From the NCBI GenBank assembly GCA_014529385.2, contig CM043947.1, positions 124,470,891-124,534,890 on the forward strand: a stretch of 64,000 bases of DNA, given 5' to 3'. This DNA comes from Adiantum capillus-veneris (taxonomy: Eukaryota; Streptophyta; Polypodiopsida; Polypodiales; Pteridaceae). The notes below the pieces were generated by a model. It saw only the letters and a list, made by a program, of their open reading frames with translations. It was not told the DNA's origin and made no database searches. This document shows, in pieces, positions 1 to 10,747 of the stretch (its first letter is position 1; each line of letters opens with the position of its first letter). A program made the position numbers and the translations under genes.

Positions 1-351
1 TCTCATCAAAATAAGATTTTGCATAGATTTCAAGGTGTATGGATAGGAAAAAAACTTATTATAGCAAGAAATTGAGCTTCATAACCTAGTTATGGGACTA
101 GATTTTTGTTATAATCAAAAGACCAAAATCTTGAAAATATTGACAAAGAAGAAAATTTTGCCATTTCAAGGCCTCTTTCATTAGCATGATGAGGTTATGG
201 GATAAAACCTAAGGTGTATAATGTATCTATAGGTCAATACCCATCAACTAAGCATTTTTCAAGGGTCCAAACTCATAGGCATCTTGTAATTTAAGCTCCT
301 TTTACAAAAATTATAGTGCGTAATTTCTTGCAAAACAAACATTGCTGTGAA

Positions 352-495
352 GAACTAGTGAAAGTGTGTATATAAATCTCCCAATTGTGTACATATGAGG
401 TACTAGTGAAAGTGTGTATATAAATCTCCCAATTGTGTACATATGAGGTACTAGTGAAAGTGTGTATATAAATCTTCCAATTGTGTACATATGAG
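352..495. repeat. Three 48-bp tandem repeats
   Basis: Units at about 352-399, 400-447 and 448-495 are nearly identical and contain GTGTGTATATAAATC and CAATTGTGTACATATGAG. Because 48 is a multiple of three, they produce an open but meaningless minus-strand frame with a 16-residue repeat. Confidence 0.9.
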
Positions 496-1061
496 GTATT
501 TGTATACAAACGAGTGAGATGAACGGAAAAATAAAAAAGTGGACTTTACTTTAAGGTTTATCTATGATAAATAAAAAATCATAATCACAACATGCACAAT
601 TTTTTGGATATGCTATAAATCACCAAATGTGGCTTGCATAACCATTAAAAATTATCACCTTATGTAATGTAGTCATAGATCTAGTATATATGCATCATAA
701 GACATTGTAAATTTAGATGAAAAAAATGTTTTTGTGATTGTTAATTGATTTTTTGAACGTTGCATAATTGACCCACATGAATTTCTATATTTAATTATAG
801 TCACAAATAATTTTTTTCTCATATGACATTTGCAAAAATATCAAATACATGTATAAGTAGTTACCGTGGATTATTACATGCACCCTGCTCATTTTTTTTC
901 TTAGGTTAGACTACGAGTTTTAATGAAACATTGAATGTTGTTTTGCATATGTTATTTTCATGAGCGTAGTTACTATTGAGGTTATGATCAAAAGTGAGGG
1001 ATTATAATTTCTATGAGTGATTTGAATAACATTTTATAAAACCATTCATTTAAATTCATGA

Positions 1062-1087
1062 AAAAAGGACACTAAAGTGTCCTTTTT
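1062..1087. repeat. Perfect subterminal hairpin of the transposon
   Basis: Twelve-base arms (AAAAAGGACACT and its exact complement) flank a two-base AA loop. Similar GGACA...TGTCC hairpins lie just inside both ends of the element at 22177-23523, so this looks like a family-wide subterminal motif. Confidence 0.8.
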
Positions 1088-1102
1088 GGTACCAAACTAA
1101 TG

Positions 1103-1595
1103 TTAAACAAAGAAACACTTATCCATGGTCAAAACATCAAAAAACAACCATTTTAACCTCCAAACCAATGCATTTAGCTTACAAACAATGCATCGCGAAC
1201 CACAACAGAATATAAAATGATCACACTTAGATTGTAGAGCAGAGACAAGGAACACAATGTGCTATTCGGAAACAAATTTTGATTACCAGTTCAAGAGAAA
1301 AGAAGATTACAATTTGTAGCAGTAAGAGGCCTCCACAGTGAATGTTTTTGATTCTTCAAGCTAATGATAATTCTCCCCTCAAAACTAAGGGTTTTGACTT
1401 TAAAAGTTAAGGGGGATTTCCCACGGCCATCCAGCCTCTTACAAGGGTGTAGACTTAGAGAATTAGAGAGGGTATTGTCTAATTATATCACGGTTACAAC
1501 TCATCCTAGGCTAACTTACATGTCTTTATTCAAAAAATAGAGTGTTTAGAGGGTTTGGTGTGCATACGTCCGTATATGCCTATATCCACGAAACA
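1103..1595 (-). mobile_element. A-family LTR, truncated by the transposon
   Basis: On the minus strand this begins TGTTTCGTGGATA and aligns along its length with the split 3' LTR of element A (44538-44845 joined to 59393 onward), sharing the blocks around 'ctaaacactctatt', 'aggatgagttgtaacc', 'gtctacacccttgtaagag' and 'gaccatggataagtg'. No polypurine tract precedes it, so it is a solo LTR or a 5' LTR. It stops at TTAA (1103-1106), where the transposon begins. Homology is certain; whether an internal region once followed cannot be told. Confidence 0.85.
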
Positions 1596-1650
1596 CCAAG
1601 TAAGAGAGAGAGAGGTTGGTTTATTCTGATAATAGAGGGGGGAGAGTGAG

Positions 1651-1727
<77 letters not shown>

Positions 1728-2099
1728 GTTAAGCAGTGGTAGACCCCTTTGTGAGCACAAGGGCAAGGGGGGGGGGGGAGTGGTGGTATCCTACAACATA
1801 GGAAAAAAATGTTTTTTATATTCTTATTAATCTCCCCTCTTGGGGTCAGTTCCCATGGCCAAGTCTTTTTAAGACCGGCCATCATTAGCCCTCCACTTCT
1901 GGCTAGAGGCATTCATGTCTCTAACTCTGCTTCTGATTCTCTAGCAGTGGAATTAGAGGGTTCTCTCTCCTCTGAAATATCAACCATGAACTCCGGATCA
2001 AACCTTAAGAAGTACCTTTTTAGCCTCCATCCATTGACATTGGTCTTGTGAATTTGATCTACCTCCATCAATTTGTAGCTACCATTGGTGTATCACCTT
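1596..2099 (-). other. Non-coding 3' flank of element D
   Basis: Holds the (AG)n run, a G-homopolymer near 1770, and on the minus strand a purine tract near 1840 (CAAGAGGGGAGA) that could be D's polypurine tract. Weak remnants of the integrase tail extend to about 2050. I cannot place D's 3' LTR boundary. Confidence 0.4.
1660..1725. repeat. (AG)n microsatellite
   Basis: About 33 uninterrupted AG dinucleotides. The Ser-Leu ORFs read from the other strand are artefacts of this run. Confidence 0.98.
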
Positions 2100-3090
2100 T
2101 TGACGCGATGAGTGGCCCTTCACATCAGGGCTTAAAATTCTTATCTTTCCTAGTGTCGAATCTGTTGTCGTATCTCAATACTAACATGCCTTTCTTCATA
2201 TCCTTTTTCTTAAGCCCTTGATTGAATGTGAGTTGGCGTCGTTCTACTTGCATCGTATAGTAGTTGATCGCATCTTCCCTGTCTAGCGCAAGCGTTTCTA
2301 CATCCAAGATGTGGTTGCAGAGAAGGGAAATTGGGCGCTGCAGCTGGCTAGCCACGACTCACAAATTGGCTATCTGCACCTCGATGGGTAGAATGGCCTC
2401 TTTTCCATATACCAGATGGAAAGGACTGAAACCTAGTGATGTTCGGAATGTTGGGTGGTAGGCACAAAGAGCAGCCATGAGATGCTTATCCCAATCACTT
2501 GTGTGGTTATTCACATAATTTGTGATGATCTTACATATCATGCCATTTACCTTTTCCACTAGACCATTGCACTATGGATAGTATGGAGTTGAGTGTCGGT
2601 GTGTGATCCCTAGATTTTTCATCAATTCTCCCACCAATTCACCTCTGAAACCTAGCCCTCTATTAGATATTATCTCCAGAGGTGTGCCAAAGCATCAACA
2701 AATGTGCTCCAATATGAACTTTGCCACTTCTTGGGCTATAATGCGTGTGGTTGCTGCTGCTTCCACCGATTGGGTCATGTAGTCTACACCAACTAGAATG
2801 TACATTTTACCCAACTGGGCCCTTGGTAAAGGACCAATTTCATTTATTACCCACTTTTCAAATGGCCATATGAGATGATAGGAGTCTATGGCTCATAGGT
2901 TAGTGTTTGATCACTGGATATCTAACAAGCTCTGCATGTTTGACACCAATGATGCACATCCCTGTTCAGACTGGGCTAAGAGAATTTTTCATGTAGAATC
3001 TTTTTACTAGTAATATCTAGAGCAAAGTGGCTGCTGCAAACTTAAGTATGGAGCTTGATTTACCCTTGTAATTTTATGTGGTAAAAGCGC
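2100..3090 (-). pseudogene. Element D integrase core and C-terminal part (broken)
   Basis: The minus strand reads through an integrase core: a GKMYILVGVDYMT block, then ISNRGLGF where the second catalytic Asp is replaced by Asn, then YHSTPYYP-like sequence and NGLVEKVN with the catalytic Glu. The typical GFSPFHLVYGKEAILPIE block follows at 2359-2559, then a basic C-terminal part at 2125-2355. Several stops interrupt it. It is cut from its N-terminal module by the solo LTR at 3096-3784. The style fits Tat-like Ty3 elements, supported by the archaeal-type RNase H upstream. It is not functional. Confidence 0.85.
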
Positions 3091-3445
3091 ACATTTGTAA
3101 GGCCCCCATTATGAGGAGAAGCCATCGTGCGTGAAGGAAAATCACTCACCGAAAACCAAAATTTTCATGGACAAGAATCAAGGGCAAATTTTTTCCCTCA
3201 CCGGAATATTCCTTTTCTCCGGAATATTATGGCCGGACGGTGGCTGAAAAGTGGTCGGAAAACAACCGGTCGGTTGGCTGGTGGCCGGTGGTCGGAAGTC
3301 AACGGTCGGTGGCCGAATTCAAAAGCGGACTTGTCTTCTCAAGGGCGGCCACACATGGGCCGATTGGAGGGTCCCATTTGGACTTATTCGCACAAGGGCG
3401 GCTACACATGGCTGCCTCTCATAAGAGAGGGCAACCCTTTTGGCA

Positions 3446-3453
3446 TATAAAAG
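3446..3453 (+). promoter_or_regulatory. TATA box of the solo LTR
   Basis: TATAAAAG in the context GGCATATAAAAGGAGG, in the middle of the LTR where a U3/R promoter is expected. Confidence 0.55.
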
Positions 3454-3653
3454 GAGGCCATTTCTACACACATTTTATAGTGTGTGAAGTTGATGCAACA
3501 AGGTGAGTGTGAGGTGGTGAGAGTGAAGCAAGGCGGGAGCTCCATTAAGGGTATAATCCCTTTGTAAACTACTTCTTGTTTTGAAGTACTAAACCATTGA
3601 GTGGCTGCTTTCCCGTGGACGTAGCCCACATTGGGTGAACCACGGATATCGTG

Positions 3654-3658
<5 letters not shown>

Positions 3659-3692
<34 letters not shown>
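3659..3692. repeat. (TC)n microsatellite
   Basis: Seventeen TC units inside the downstream part of the solo LTR. Confidence 0.95.
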
Positions 3693-3695
<3 letters not shown>

Positions 3696-3784
3696 CTACT
3701 CTATAATCTCGTGTATGTAAATCTGTCTCTCTCCATTAAGTAATCTACTCAATTATCTATTTAGCTACATCTTATTTCCTAACA

Positions 3785-4000
3785 CAAACACCATCATGGC
3801 AACTTGAGATTACCTCCTCGATTTCACTGGAGATTAACATTCGCATGAGGATCTGGTCTTTGTCCTTGTAGTACAAGGTGTTGTATGTAAAGCGGTATCT
3901 TGTTGCCTTTCGTACAAGCCATTGTTTCTGGCCCTTTGTATACCCTTCAGGACCTTCTCCTATATCTATGAAGCTGATGATATTTGGCATAGCATCGCAG
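3785..4000 (-). pseudogene. Element D integrase N-terminal zinc module (fragment)
   Basis: The minus strand encodes a linker with LYYKDKDQILMRMLIS and then EEVISSCHDGVC, the usual start of the His-His-Cys-Cys module. The frame is then interrupted by the solo LTR. Upstream it continues from the archaeal-type RNase H. The order RNase H, linker, zinc module, core is normal for Ty3 elements. Confidence 0.75.
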
Positions 4001-4560
4001 GGGCAGCTTCAGTTTGATTGCTCCTATGGGAACATCCCGTATTCTTTCCTTGGCTAGAGCATTTTCTTCTTGATTTTCTATCCTAGCGGCATGAAAGAGT
4101 TGTACCTCTTTAAACTTTCTTAAAAGACCCTTAACTTGGTGTAATTGGCCAAGAAAAATCTGTTTTTACAAACCCAAGTGCCATGTTTCTGCTTTATCAA
4201 GAGCATGGCATCGCCAAACACAATTAGGCTTTGAACCCCTTGTAAAACACATTGTTCTAATCCAAGAATTAAGTGCACATACTTTGCTGCCTTGTTGGAG
4301 TGGGAGTGTAGTAGTTTCCCAATAGAGAAGACTTTTTCTTTTTTCTCATTGGAAATGACGATGCCAGTTGCAGCCTAGTCCACTGTCCTTTTGTAAGCTC
4401 CATAAAAAAAAAAGAGTGAGCTCCTTCTAACTTAGGAACTTCTACCATTGGTGTCACTTCTTTGCCTTTTGTGTTGACCTTTAGCTTCTTCTCATAGAAA
4501 TGATGAGTAAGAATATCTGATACACTAGCTCTGGTGGAGTTCTCCACTTGCATACTTTAA
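4001..4560 (-). pseudogene. Element D archaeal-type second RNase H (broken)
   Basis: Across stops and frameshifts the minus strand reads ATGIVISNEKKEKV, then NKAAKYVHLILGLEQC, LIVFGDAMLLIKQ and GTWVCKN. This is the pattern of the extra archaeal-type RNase H carried by Tat-lineage Ty3 elements: a GxGxV strand, an N(N)xAEYxAL helix and a VxGDSxLV strand. Several acidic residues are replaced. It sits between the normal RNase H and integrase, as expected for that lineage. Confidence 0.7.
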
Positions 4561-5708
4561 TCGAACTCTTGTAATCCAACGAGCCACTTGGAGATTCTAG
4601 ATGAGAGATCCATGTGTTGCATCACATACAGAAAGACTTATCTATTGTTAGAATTACAAAGGGTCTAGGAAATAGATTAGAGTGGAACTTTGTAGTGGAA
4701 AACATTAATGCAAGTACCATGTACTCTACCGTGGTGAATCCTTTTTCTGATGGGGTCATCACACGACTAGAGAAGTAGATAGGACGCATGAAAGAGGTTG
4801 GGGGATCTTTCTGCATTAGTGCGGATCCAAGTGTATCACTTCCTATACTGTTGTTAACATAAAATGGCTCGTCCCATCTAGGGGGTGCATTGGTGGGAAG
4901 TAAAGCCAGGATCTATTTCACTTTGCTGAATTGTTGCTCATTTTCTTCACTCCATAGGAAGACATCTCTATGGGTGACTTGTTGTAAAGGGAGAACCACT
5001 TGAGAGAGCAAGTGTATGAACCTGTTCAAGTACCTTATCTTCTAAAGGAAAGAGACCAATCGCTTAGTTTTTGTGGGTGATGACAAAGATACTAAAGCTT
5101 GAACCTTGCTTGGGTCAGCCTCAATTCCTTTGGCTAAAATTACATGACCGAGAAGACTGACCTTGCTTTCACCAATGTGACACTTATCTATGTTAAGATG
5201 ACCACCCAGGGTTTGCAACCTAGCCATGCCATTATAGACCTTTCTCAAATGGAGGAAGCGAGAGCTATAGATGCAAAAATCATCTATAAAAACCCGTATT
5301 GACTTATCAAAGTATGGTTGGAAGAGACAAAAGTTACATAACATTGGAATGTGGCTAGAGTTTTGATGAGATCAAAATGCATCACTCTGTAAGCAAAACA
5401 TCCCCGTGGTGTCATGAAGGCTGTCTTTTTCTGGTCTTTTTTTGCAATGTTAATCTGGAAGCAGCATGAGTAGCCATCACATACTGTGTATCACTCATGA
5501 CCTGCTACCTTGTTGAGAATCTTGTCTTGGCATGGAAGGAAAAAATGATCCCTCTTTGTTGCAGCATTGAGAGGTTTGTAGTCTAAACAAACTCTCCACT
5601 TACCGTTCTTCTTTGACATGATCACCACTGGAGAGACCCACTCTGAGTCTTTAATGGGGTAAATGAAACCTTCCTATAGCAAATTCCTTACCTCTTTGAT
5701 TAATTCCT
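4561..5708 (-). pseudogene. Element D reverse transcriptase and RNase H (broken)
   Basis: The minus strand from 5708 carries SEWVSPVVI and KKNGKW (fingers), VFIDDF near 5280-5300 (the YxDD-type catalytic motif), GHLNIDKCH and LLGHVI (thumb), then RNase H with FYVNNSIGSDTLGSALMQKD and FTTVEYMVLAL. Stops and frameshifts are frequent. The N-terminal end is cut at 5708 by element B; the missing upstream part resumes at 24494. Confidence 0.85.
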
Positions 5709-6631
5709 TCTTAGCAGCAAGCTAACACGGATACCATTTTTCAGAGTTCTCTTTGTAAAAACATTTATTATCTTGATAAATCAGGAATATTGTAAATCCT
5801 ATTCTTCGGATAAACTCTGTAATTAATGAGCCAGGGCTATAAGCTTCCAGATTGTATCAGCCAGTCATTTTCCAGCTTTGGTAGAACTCTAGATTATTAT
5901 TAGTTTTGACCACCCAAAAACCTTGGATAAGGTATAAAAGCCAAATTTTGTAAGTTTTTTATAAGTTTTGGATAAGAAATACATAGTGTGAGCTAACGGC
6001 ACTCACTCCTCTCCTTCTCGCACTTCCTATTCCCTCCCTGGTTGTCACATTGCACTCGCGTTTGTTGCATTGCAACCACATGTAAGAGCTATACGTATTG
6101 ACATAAGCAGTTCAGAGTATTTCGTAGCTTTTTGCATCCCCGACCCGCGGTCTAATTTCATCATAACTAGGAATTTACACTTTCAAATAAAAAACTAAGC
6201 ATAGGCGGGGTATTGGGACATCATTGCTAAGCATTTAAATGCATTCTGGGTCGAAAACGACTAGGTCAAAAATCTACTGCTATTAATAATTGCAATTTTG
6301 GAACTTGATATAAAGTGGGGTTTGAGACCATAAGCATGTGTGCTTAGGTCATATAAACTTGTCCTAGAAGTTTCCTTATGTTTAAATGTAATTTCATGCT
6401 ATAACGGATGTGATTTGTTTACTGATGAGCGATTGGCTTTTGGTGATTTCAGTCACTTGCGTGTAGCCTGAGTTAGATGCGAGTTGTTAGTTGTTTTTTG
6501 AGAGATTGACAACCTCTTGTAACCTCTATGCACTACTCGAGTCAGCTTCATCTCATGGATTGACAAATTAATCGTGGTTCTCGCTAATACTGCAATAAGA
6601 TGGGATGGTGAGGTTAGACATGCGTCCCACA
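5709..6631 (+). repeat. Element B 5' LTR
   Basis: Aligns along its length with 23582-24493. It starts TCTTAGCAGCAAGC where the other copy has TGTTAGCAGCAAGC, and ends GCGTCCCACA just before the primer-binding site. The 3' copy starts with a small hairpin (TGTTAGC/GCTAACA). Confidence 0.92.
5933..5940 (+). promoter_or_regulatory. TATA box of element B 5' LTR
   Basis: TATAAAAG in GGTATAAAAGCC, conserved at the same place in the 3' LTR (23803). Confidence 0.65.
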
Positions 6632-6633
6632 TT

Positions 6634-6651
6634 TGGCACCGCTGTCGGGGA
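6634..6651 (+). other. Primer-binding site, tRNA-Asp type
   Basis: TGGCACCGCTGTCGGGGA follows the LTR by two bases. It matches the tRNA-Asp-type site of element N (TGGCGCCGTTGCCGGGGA) at 15 of 18 positions; the differences are all transitions. Confidence 0.8.
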
Positions 6652-8583
6652 TCGAAGAGACCTAAACTAGGAAAAAACATAAGCGTCTTGTGTAGTTGTC
6701 CTTTAACTTCCTCTAGGTTCGCATAGAGTTCAAAAATTTCTTTTAGAAACCGCATAGCTTGAGATTGTCGTCTTTTGCTGTGTAGAGGTTGCTTGGAAGT
6801 AATCGTACTTGCCGAGTGCCTTTAGGATTGTAGGATTGTAGAAATAGATTAGGATTTTGAGAATGATTGGTAGACAAGACAAGCCTCAAGATCAGTGCTC
6901 AGAATAAAAACCACAAGAAAACGAGTGTTTGTGGACACTTTCCACAACTCCATTGCATGAAAATCTAGGAGTAGGGTAAGTAGGATCCGAGGTGGATTTC
7001 AGAACATTGCTCTCTCTGAAAGAATCAAGTGTGAGTTTTTATTGGAAGTTGCAAAATTTCAGGTTTACGGCTGGAAATAGCTCGAAAAGACTCGAAACCA
7101 CTCAATCCGACTTGAGAGTAAGCTTAAGAGTTGTCTGAACCAGTTGGTAAGCTCAAAGACACTTTGAGGTAAAAAAGTTGGAATTGTTTACTTTTTCTTG
7201 ATATTTGAGGCCAAATTAAGTTTTGATTTGATTCATAGGCTTAAAATAGCTCATATAAAGACTGTCTTCGAAAAAATTGCAAAAAAGTTCATTTCAAGCC
7301 TGAAGTTAATAATTGCGATTATTAACTTTCTGCTCTAAATTGACCAAGGTTCATACCATTAATTCATTGTATGTGTACAAACAACTTTTGTAAAGGCTTA
7401 AGAAATTTGGATCACCAAACTGACAAAAAAATGGGCAAAAAACTAAAGTTTGTATTGTCTTTTTGAATCTTGAGTGTAAATTGGAAAAACATTGTCCAAA
7501 CTTGTTGAAAATTGATTCATAGGCTTATATTGATGTGTAAACATGTGTATATGCTCAGATGACCAAAAACATGCAAAAAGTTATCAATGGTAACTAATTG
7601 CGATTATTTACAACTGTCCCATTTTTAAATTTTTTTGACCAAGTCAACATACCACTAGTTCTATCATGTTATAATAAGCCCACAAACCAAGTTTGGTAAG
7701 ATTTGGATCACTGGATTGAAAATTGTGACCAATTTGCAAAGTTAGTGTGCGGACGGATAATTGATGACCATTTGACCAAAAATTGTCCAAACTTGATGAA
7801 ACTTGGCTAGTGACCTTAACTTAGGGTGCTTAACAGACTGTGTCAAAGTTGGGGCAAAAAGTTACAAAAATATAGCTAGAATACATAATCGCAATTATTT
7901 ATATATGCCTTAGAACTTGAGAAATTTGCACATTTGAGTATACCACAAGGTCAAGCACATCAAGTAGACCTCACAAATCAATTTTGGTGAAATTTGGATC
8001 CCAAAAGTGAGATTTAAGCTAGATTCTCAAAATCAGAGTCTGCGGACATAAAACAGTTGATAAACTTGATCAGATTTTCTCCAAACTTGTCCATGGACTT
8101 TAACAAGTTGTATACTTACCAAACCAATCAGAAAGTGTAAAAAACTGACAAAAGTAAATAATCACAATTATTTACTACTGCTACCCAGAGACATGAATTT
8201 TGACTTTTGAACTTATACAGTGTTAGATCAGCATAATATAAAGCCATCGGGCAATTTTGGATTCAATCGGATCAAAATTGGTACATGTACACTCAATTTC
8301 CAGGTTGCAGATCAAACCTTTGATTTTTTGCTAAGTCGAATCTAAAAGTCAAATTTTGACTCTCATAGCTCGATTTGAAGTGATACACAGAGACCAATCA
8401 CGAGAGTTAGCCAAAAACTCTACTATCTTTATAGAAGAATAGCTAACTTGATGAAATTTGTACAGGAATCAGGTTGTAGACGAGGAATCAGTGGCTTGAC
8501 AGAAAGTTGTAATCGAATCAAGTGGAAATTGACGACAATTCAATCCAAGGGTGAGTACTCTATCTAGGGCTTCATAAGTCTAT
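6652..8583 (+). other. Element B untranslated leader
   Basis: About 1.9 kb without a supported ORF between primer site and gag. From about 7300 it consists of a diverged repeat unit of roughly 285 bp with a palindrome at each start and phrases such as 'aaatttggatcac' and 'aagcccacaaacc'. The same unit recurs in the 3' non-coding tract at 17900-18600. Confidence 0.75.
7305..8175. repeat. Four 22-nt palindromes at ~285-bp spacing (leader array)
   Basis: Near-palindromes at 7305-7326, 7590-7611, 7881-7902 and 8154-8175 match arms GTAAATAATC/GATTATTTAC around a two-base centre. Successive starts are 285, 291 and 273 bp apart. Each could form a 10-bp hairpin in RNA. The matching 3' array is at 17954-18554. 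Confidence 0.85.
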
Positions 8584-10747
8584 ATGATCCTTAGATGTGG
8601 TCGTGTACTAGGAAATCAGGGCATACTCGAAGGAACCTCCGGTAGAGTATCCACCGAAGAAAGCGTGAATCAAGGAAATTCCTTGCACACAATTCTTCAA
8701 GAAGTCTCAGACACTTTTTCAGACTCAACATCCAAAATGTCTTCTTACTCGACTCACTCGGAAACCGGAACGACAATGCGCTATAAGCATATAATCTCTT
8801 TTTACAAGACTAATCGTCATGGAGCCCAGGCTTACTTGGACCCTAAGAAGGAGTATGCTATTTGCATTGATGACCATGGTCTTGAGTTCGAGGAAGAGAT
8901 TAGGGCAAACAAACAAGAACAAATGTACATGGACAAAAATGGAACTCAATATGTACAAGTTGAAAAACCTGATGTGGTAGAAAAATGGGGTTTAGAAGTA
9001 AATGCCATAATCCTAGATATGTTAGCAAAAGAAGGACCACCAACTTTAGAATTCGAGGGATATGATCAAGTAGATTTGAAGCCTTTGAAACGGCTTAGTA
9101 CAGATAATCTTAGGATTGGGGTCTATTGTTGGGAAGATAGAAACATAAAAGATCTTTTATGGACTTTGCATGCCAAACCAGGACAACTAACGTCCATGAA
9201 GATCATCTATATCTTCAAGATCAAAGATAAGGGATCGGCAAACCTACCAACTTACCTGTTTAGGGATTTTCATAATAACAACTTTGTTATGATGACTCCT
9301 GAGGAGGTAGAACAAACCAAATACCAAGGGTATTCCATACGGGATTGGATATTGGGACAAGGACCAGAAACAATTCCAAGAGATGAACACCATGAGAGAT
9401 CATCTGAGAGTAATGTGAAGAAACCAGAAACCACCTTATCACGTAAAAACCAAGTGACACTAAGGCCAGTCCAGGGCTACATGAGACACTATTTCCAACA
9501 GACTAGTTTAAAGGACTCGGAACATGACCAACTGCCACAAGACCTGGAGTTGAACCAAAGAGACGCGTCAGACCAGTTGATTTTCAAAAATGGGTCAAAA
9601 AATATAGTGGATCGAGGGATCCATATGACCACCTATCAAGCTTTCAACAAGTGCTAATAGCAGAGCATATATTCGATTTCCATACTCAATTTGAAGGGTT
9701 TGGAATGACATTAGAAGGAAAAGCATTGACATGGTTCCAAAACGTAAATCAAGGTCAATCATGGACTTGAACACATTAGCTCAAGGATTTGTAGCTGCTT
9801 ATTCCAAAACGGGGATCAAACATAATACGGTGGCTCAGATCTACAACTTTAAACAGAAACCTGGTGAGTCTCTTAGGGATTGTGCAACTCGAATGAAATA
9901 ATACATTGCCAGATGCCCAGACCTGGAGATACATGCAGAAGAACAACTTGTATCTTTGTTTTTGGAGAGACTACTAAACAAAGAACTTCATGTTATACTC
10001 TATAGTAAAAAGCATACGACCCTAGAAGCGTGTGTGTTAGATGCTATTGACTTAGGAGGCAATTGCAAAAATTTCAACAAAGAATATGTCCCTAAGGATG
10101 AACAAAGCAAGAAAATAGCATCCACTAAACCAACACAAGTGGGAACATCTGCTGCAGCACCACTCTCAACCATAGAAGGTATGCTTAAAAGGATGAACGA
10201 CATGATGAACAACATGCAAAAAGCACCTATGAGGGGACCAGGACAGGGGATACCTCAATAGGTACAACCAATTAGGCCACAAAAATGGTGTGAAATTGAG
10301 GATAAATGGACCAACTATGAGACCCACGAGTGCTACTTCAGACCAAAGTATGATTGGAATGTTCAGTACGTGTCCATGAGGCCACAAGGACAACCCATGT
10401 ACAAATATCAGCCTAATATGGCCCAAGCTCAAAGACCACCAATGGGTATGGAAAGACCTCAACTTGTGTTGGGAAAACAACCTCCATATCCAGGACATAA
10501 TGTAGTGCCTGTAAAGTGCATACACTCTGAAGGAGTCATAGATGAACAAGGGTTAGTGCCTGTTACACCCTATGCGGAGCCTAGTCCATCTACAATAACG
10601 GTAGAAGGATATTGGTATGATTCACATCCACCACCAATAGAAGAAACTGTAACATATGCTCCACTAGAGCTCGCACCAATGTATTATGTATCTAATCAAG
10701 GTGTCAGACCTTCCATGGTAAGACCCATGATAAAGCCAAGAACATAG
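8584..10747 (+). pseudogene. Element B gag (frameshifted)
   Basis: The first 357 codons (8584-9657) are open and start MILRCGRVLG, a start shared with the N protein (MHLCSGRVLE). A frameshift near 9610-9650 moves into the retrotransposon gag domain: DPYDHLSSFQQV, EGFGMTLEGKALTWFQN, GIKHNTVAQIYNFKQKPGES, ARCPDLE and LFLERLLNKELH, ending about 10100. A linker rich in Pro, Gln and Met follows, with a degenerate Cys/His element (KWCEIEDKWTNYETHEC near 10285). No DTGA/DSGA protease motif lies between here and RT. Gag forms the particle. Stops at 9776 and 9901 show decay. Confidence 0.85.

Larger units (their letters stand above)
1..1102. mobile_element. End of TTAA-flanked inverted-repeat DNA transposon (other end outside window)
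   Basis: The right edge, read on the minus strand from 1106, is TTAACATTAGTTTGGTACC followed by a perfect hairpin with arms AAAAAGGACACT/AGTGTCCTTTTT. The same terminal pattern (TTAACAC[CT]AGGTTGGTAA, then GGACA...TGTCC) occurs at both ends of the element at 22177-23523. The interrupted LTR has an uninterrupted relative at about 59570, where a single TTAA stands at the insertion point, so the target is TTAA. The AT-rich interior has no transposase-like frame; the only ORF is made of a 48-bp repeat. The superfamily is unresolved: TTAA recalls piggyBac, the CACTAGG terminus recalls CACTA. Confidence 0.6.
3096..3784 (+). mobile_element. Solo LTR inserted in element D integrase
   Basis: The segment starts TGTAAGGCCCCC and ends TTATTTCCTAACA, contains a TATA box, and separates two halves of D's integrase frame (zinc-module side 3785 onward, core below 3090), so it is an insertion. 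Length is about 689 bp. The GC-rich U3 carries repeated GGTCGG/GGCCGG motifs. The ends look copia-like, but no internal region is present and I could not find a clear 5-bp target duplication. Confidence 0.65.

Noticed and set aside
1530-1912. Ser-Leu repeat ORFs over (AG)n
   Set aside because: Produced by reading the dinucleotide run; no coding character outside it. Same for 33785-34121, 37802-38038, 42570-42812, 43367-43603 and 59635-60059.
3127-3629. ORFs in the solo LTR
   Set aside because: Overlap TATA box and U3 repeats in several frames; no domain.
6453-6755. ORFs in the B LTR (also 24315-24515)
   Set aside because: They overlap LTR end and primer site, on the antisense strand, with no known domain.
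7305-8175. CRISPR-like array (regular spacing of a short repeat)
   Set aside because: Spacing of ~285 bp, repeats diverged together with similar spacers, eukaryotic LTR-element context.
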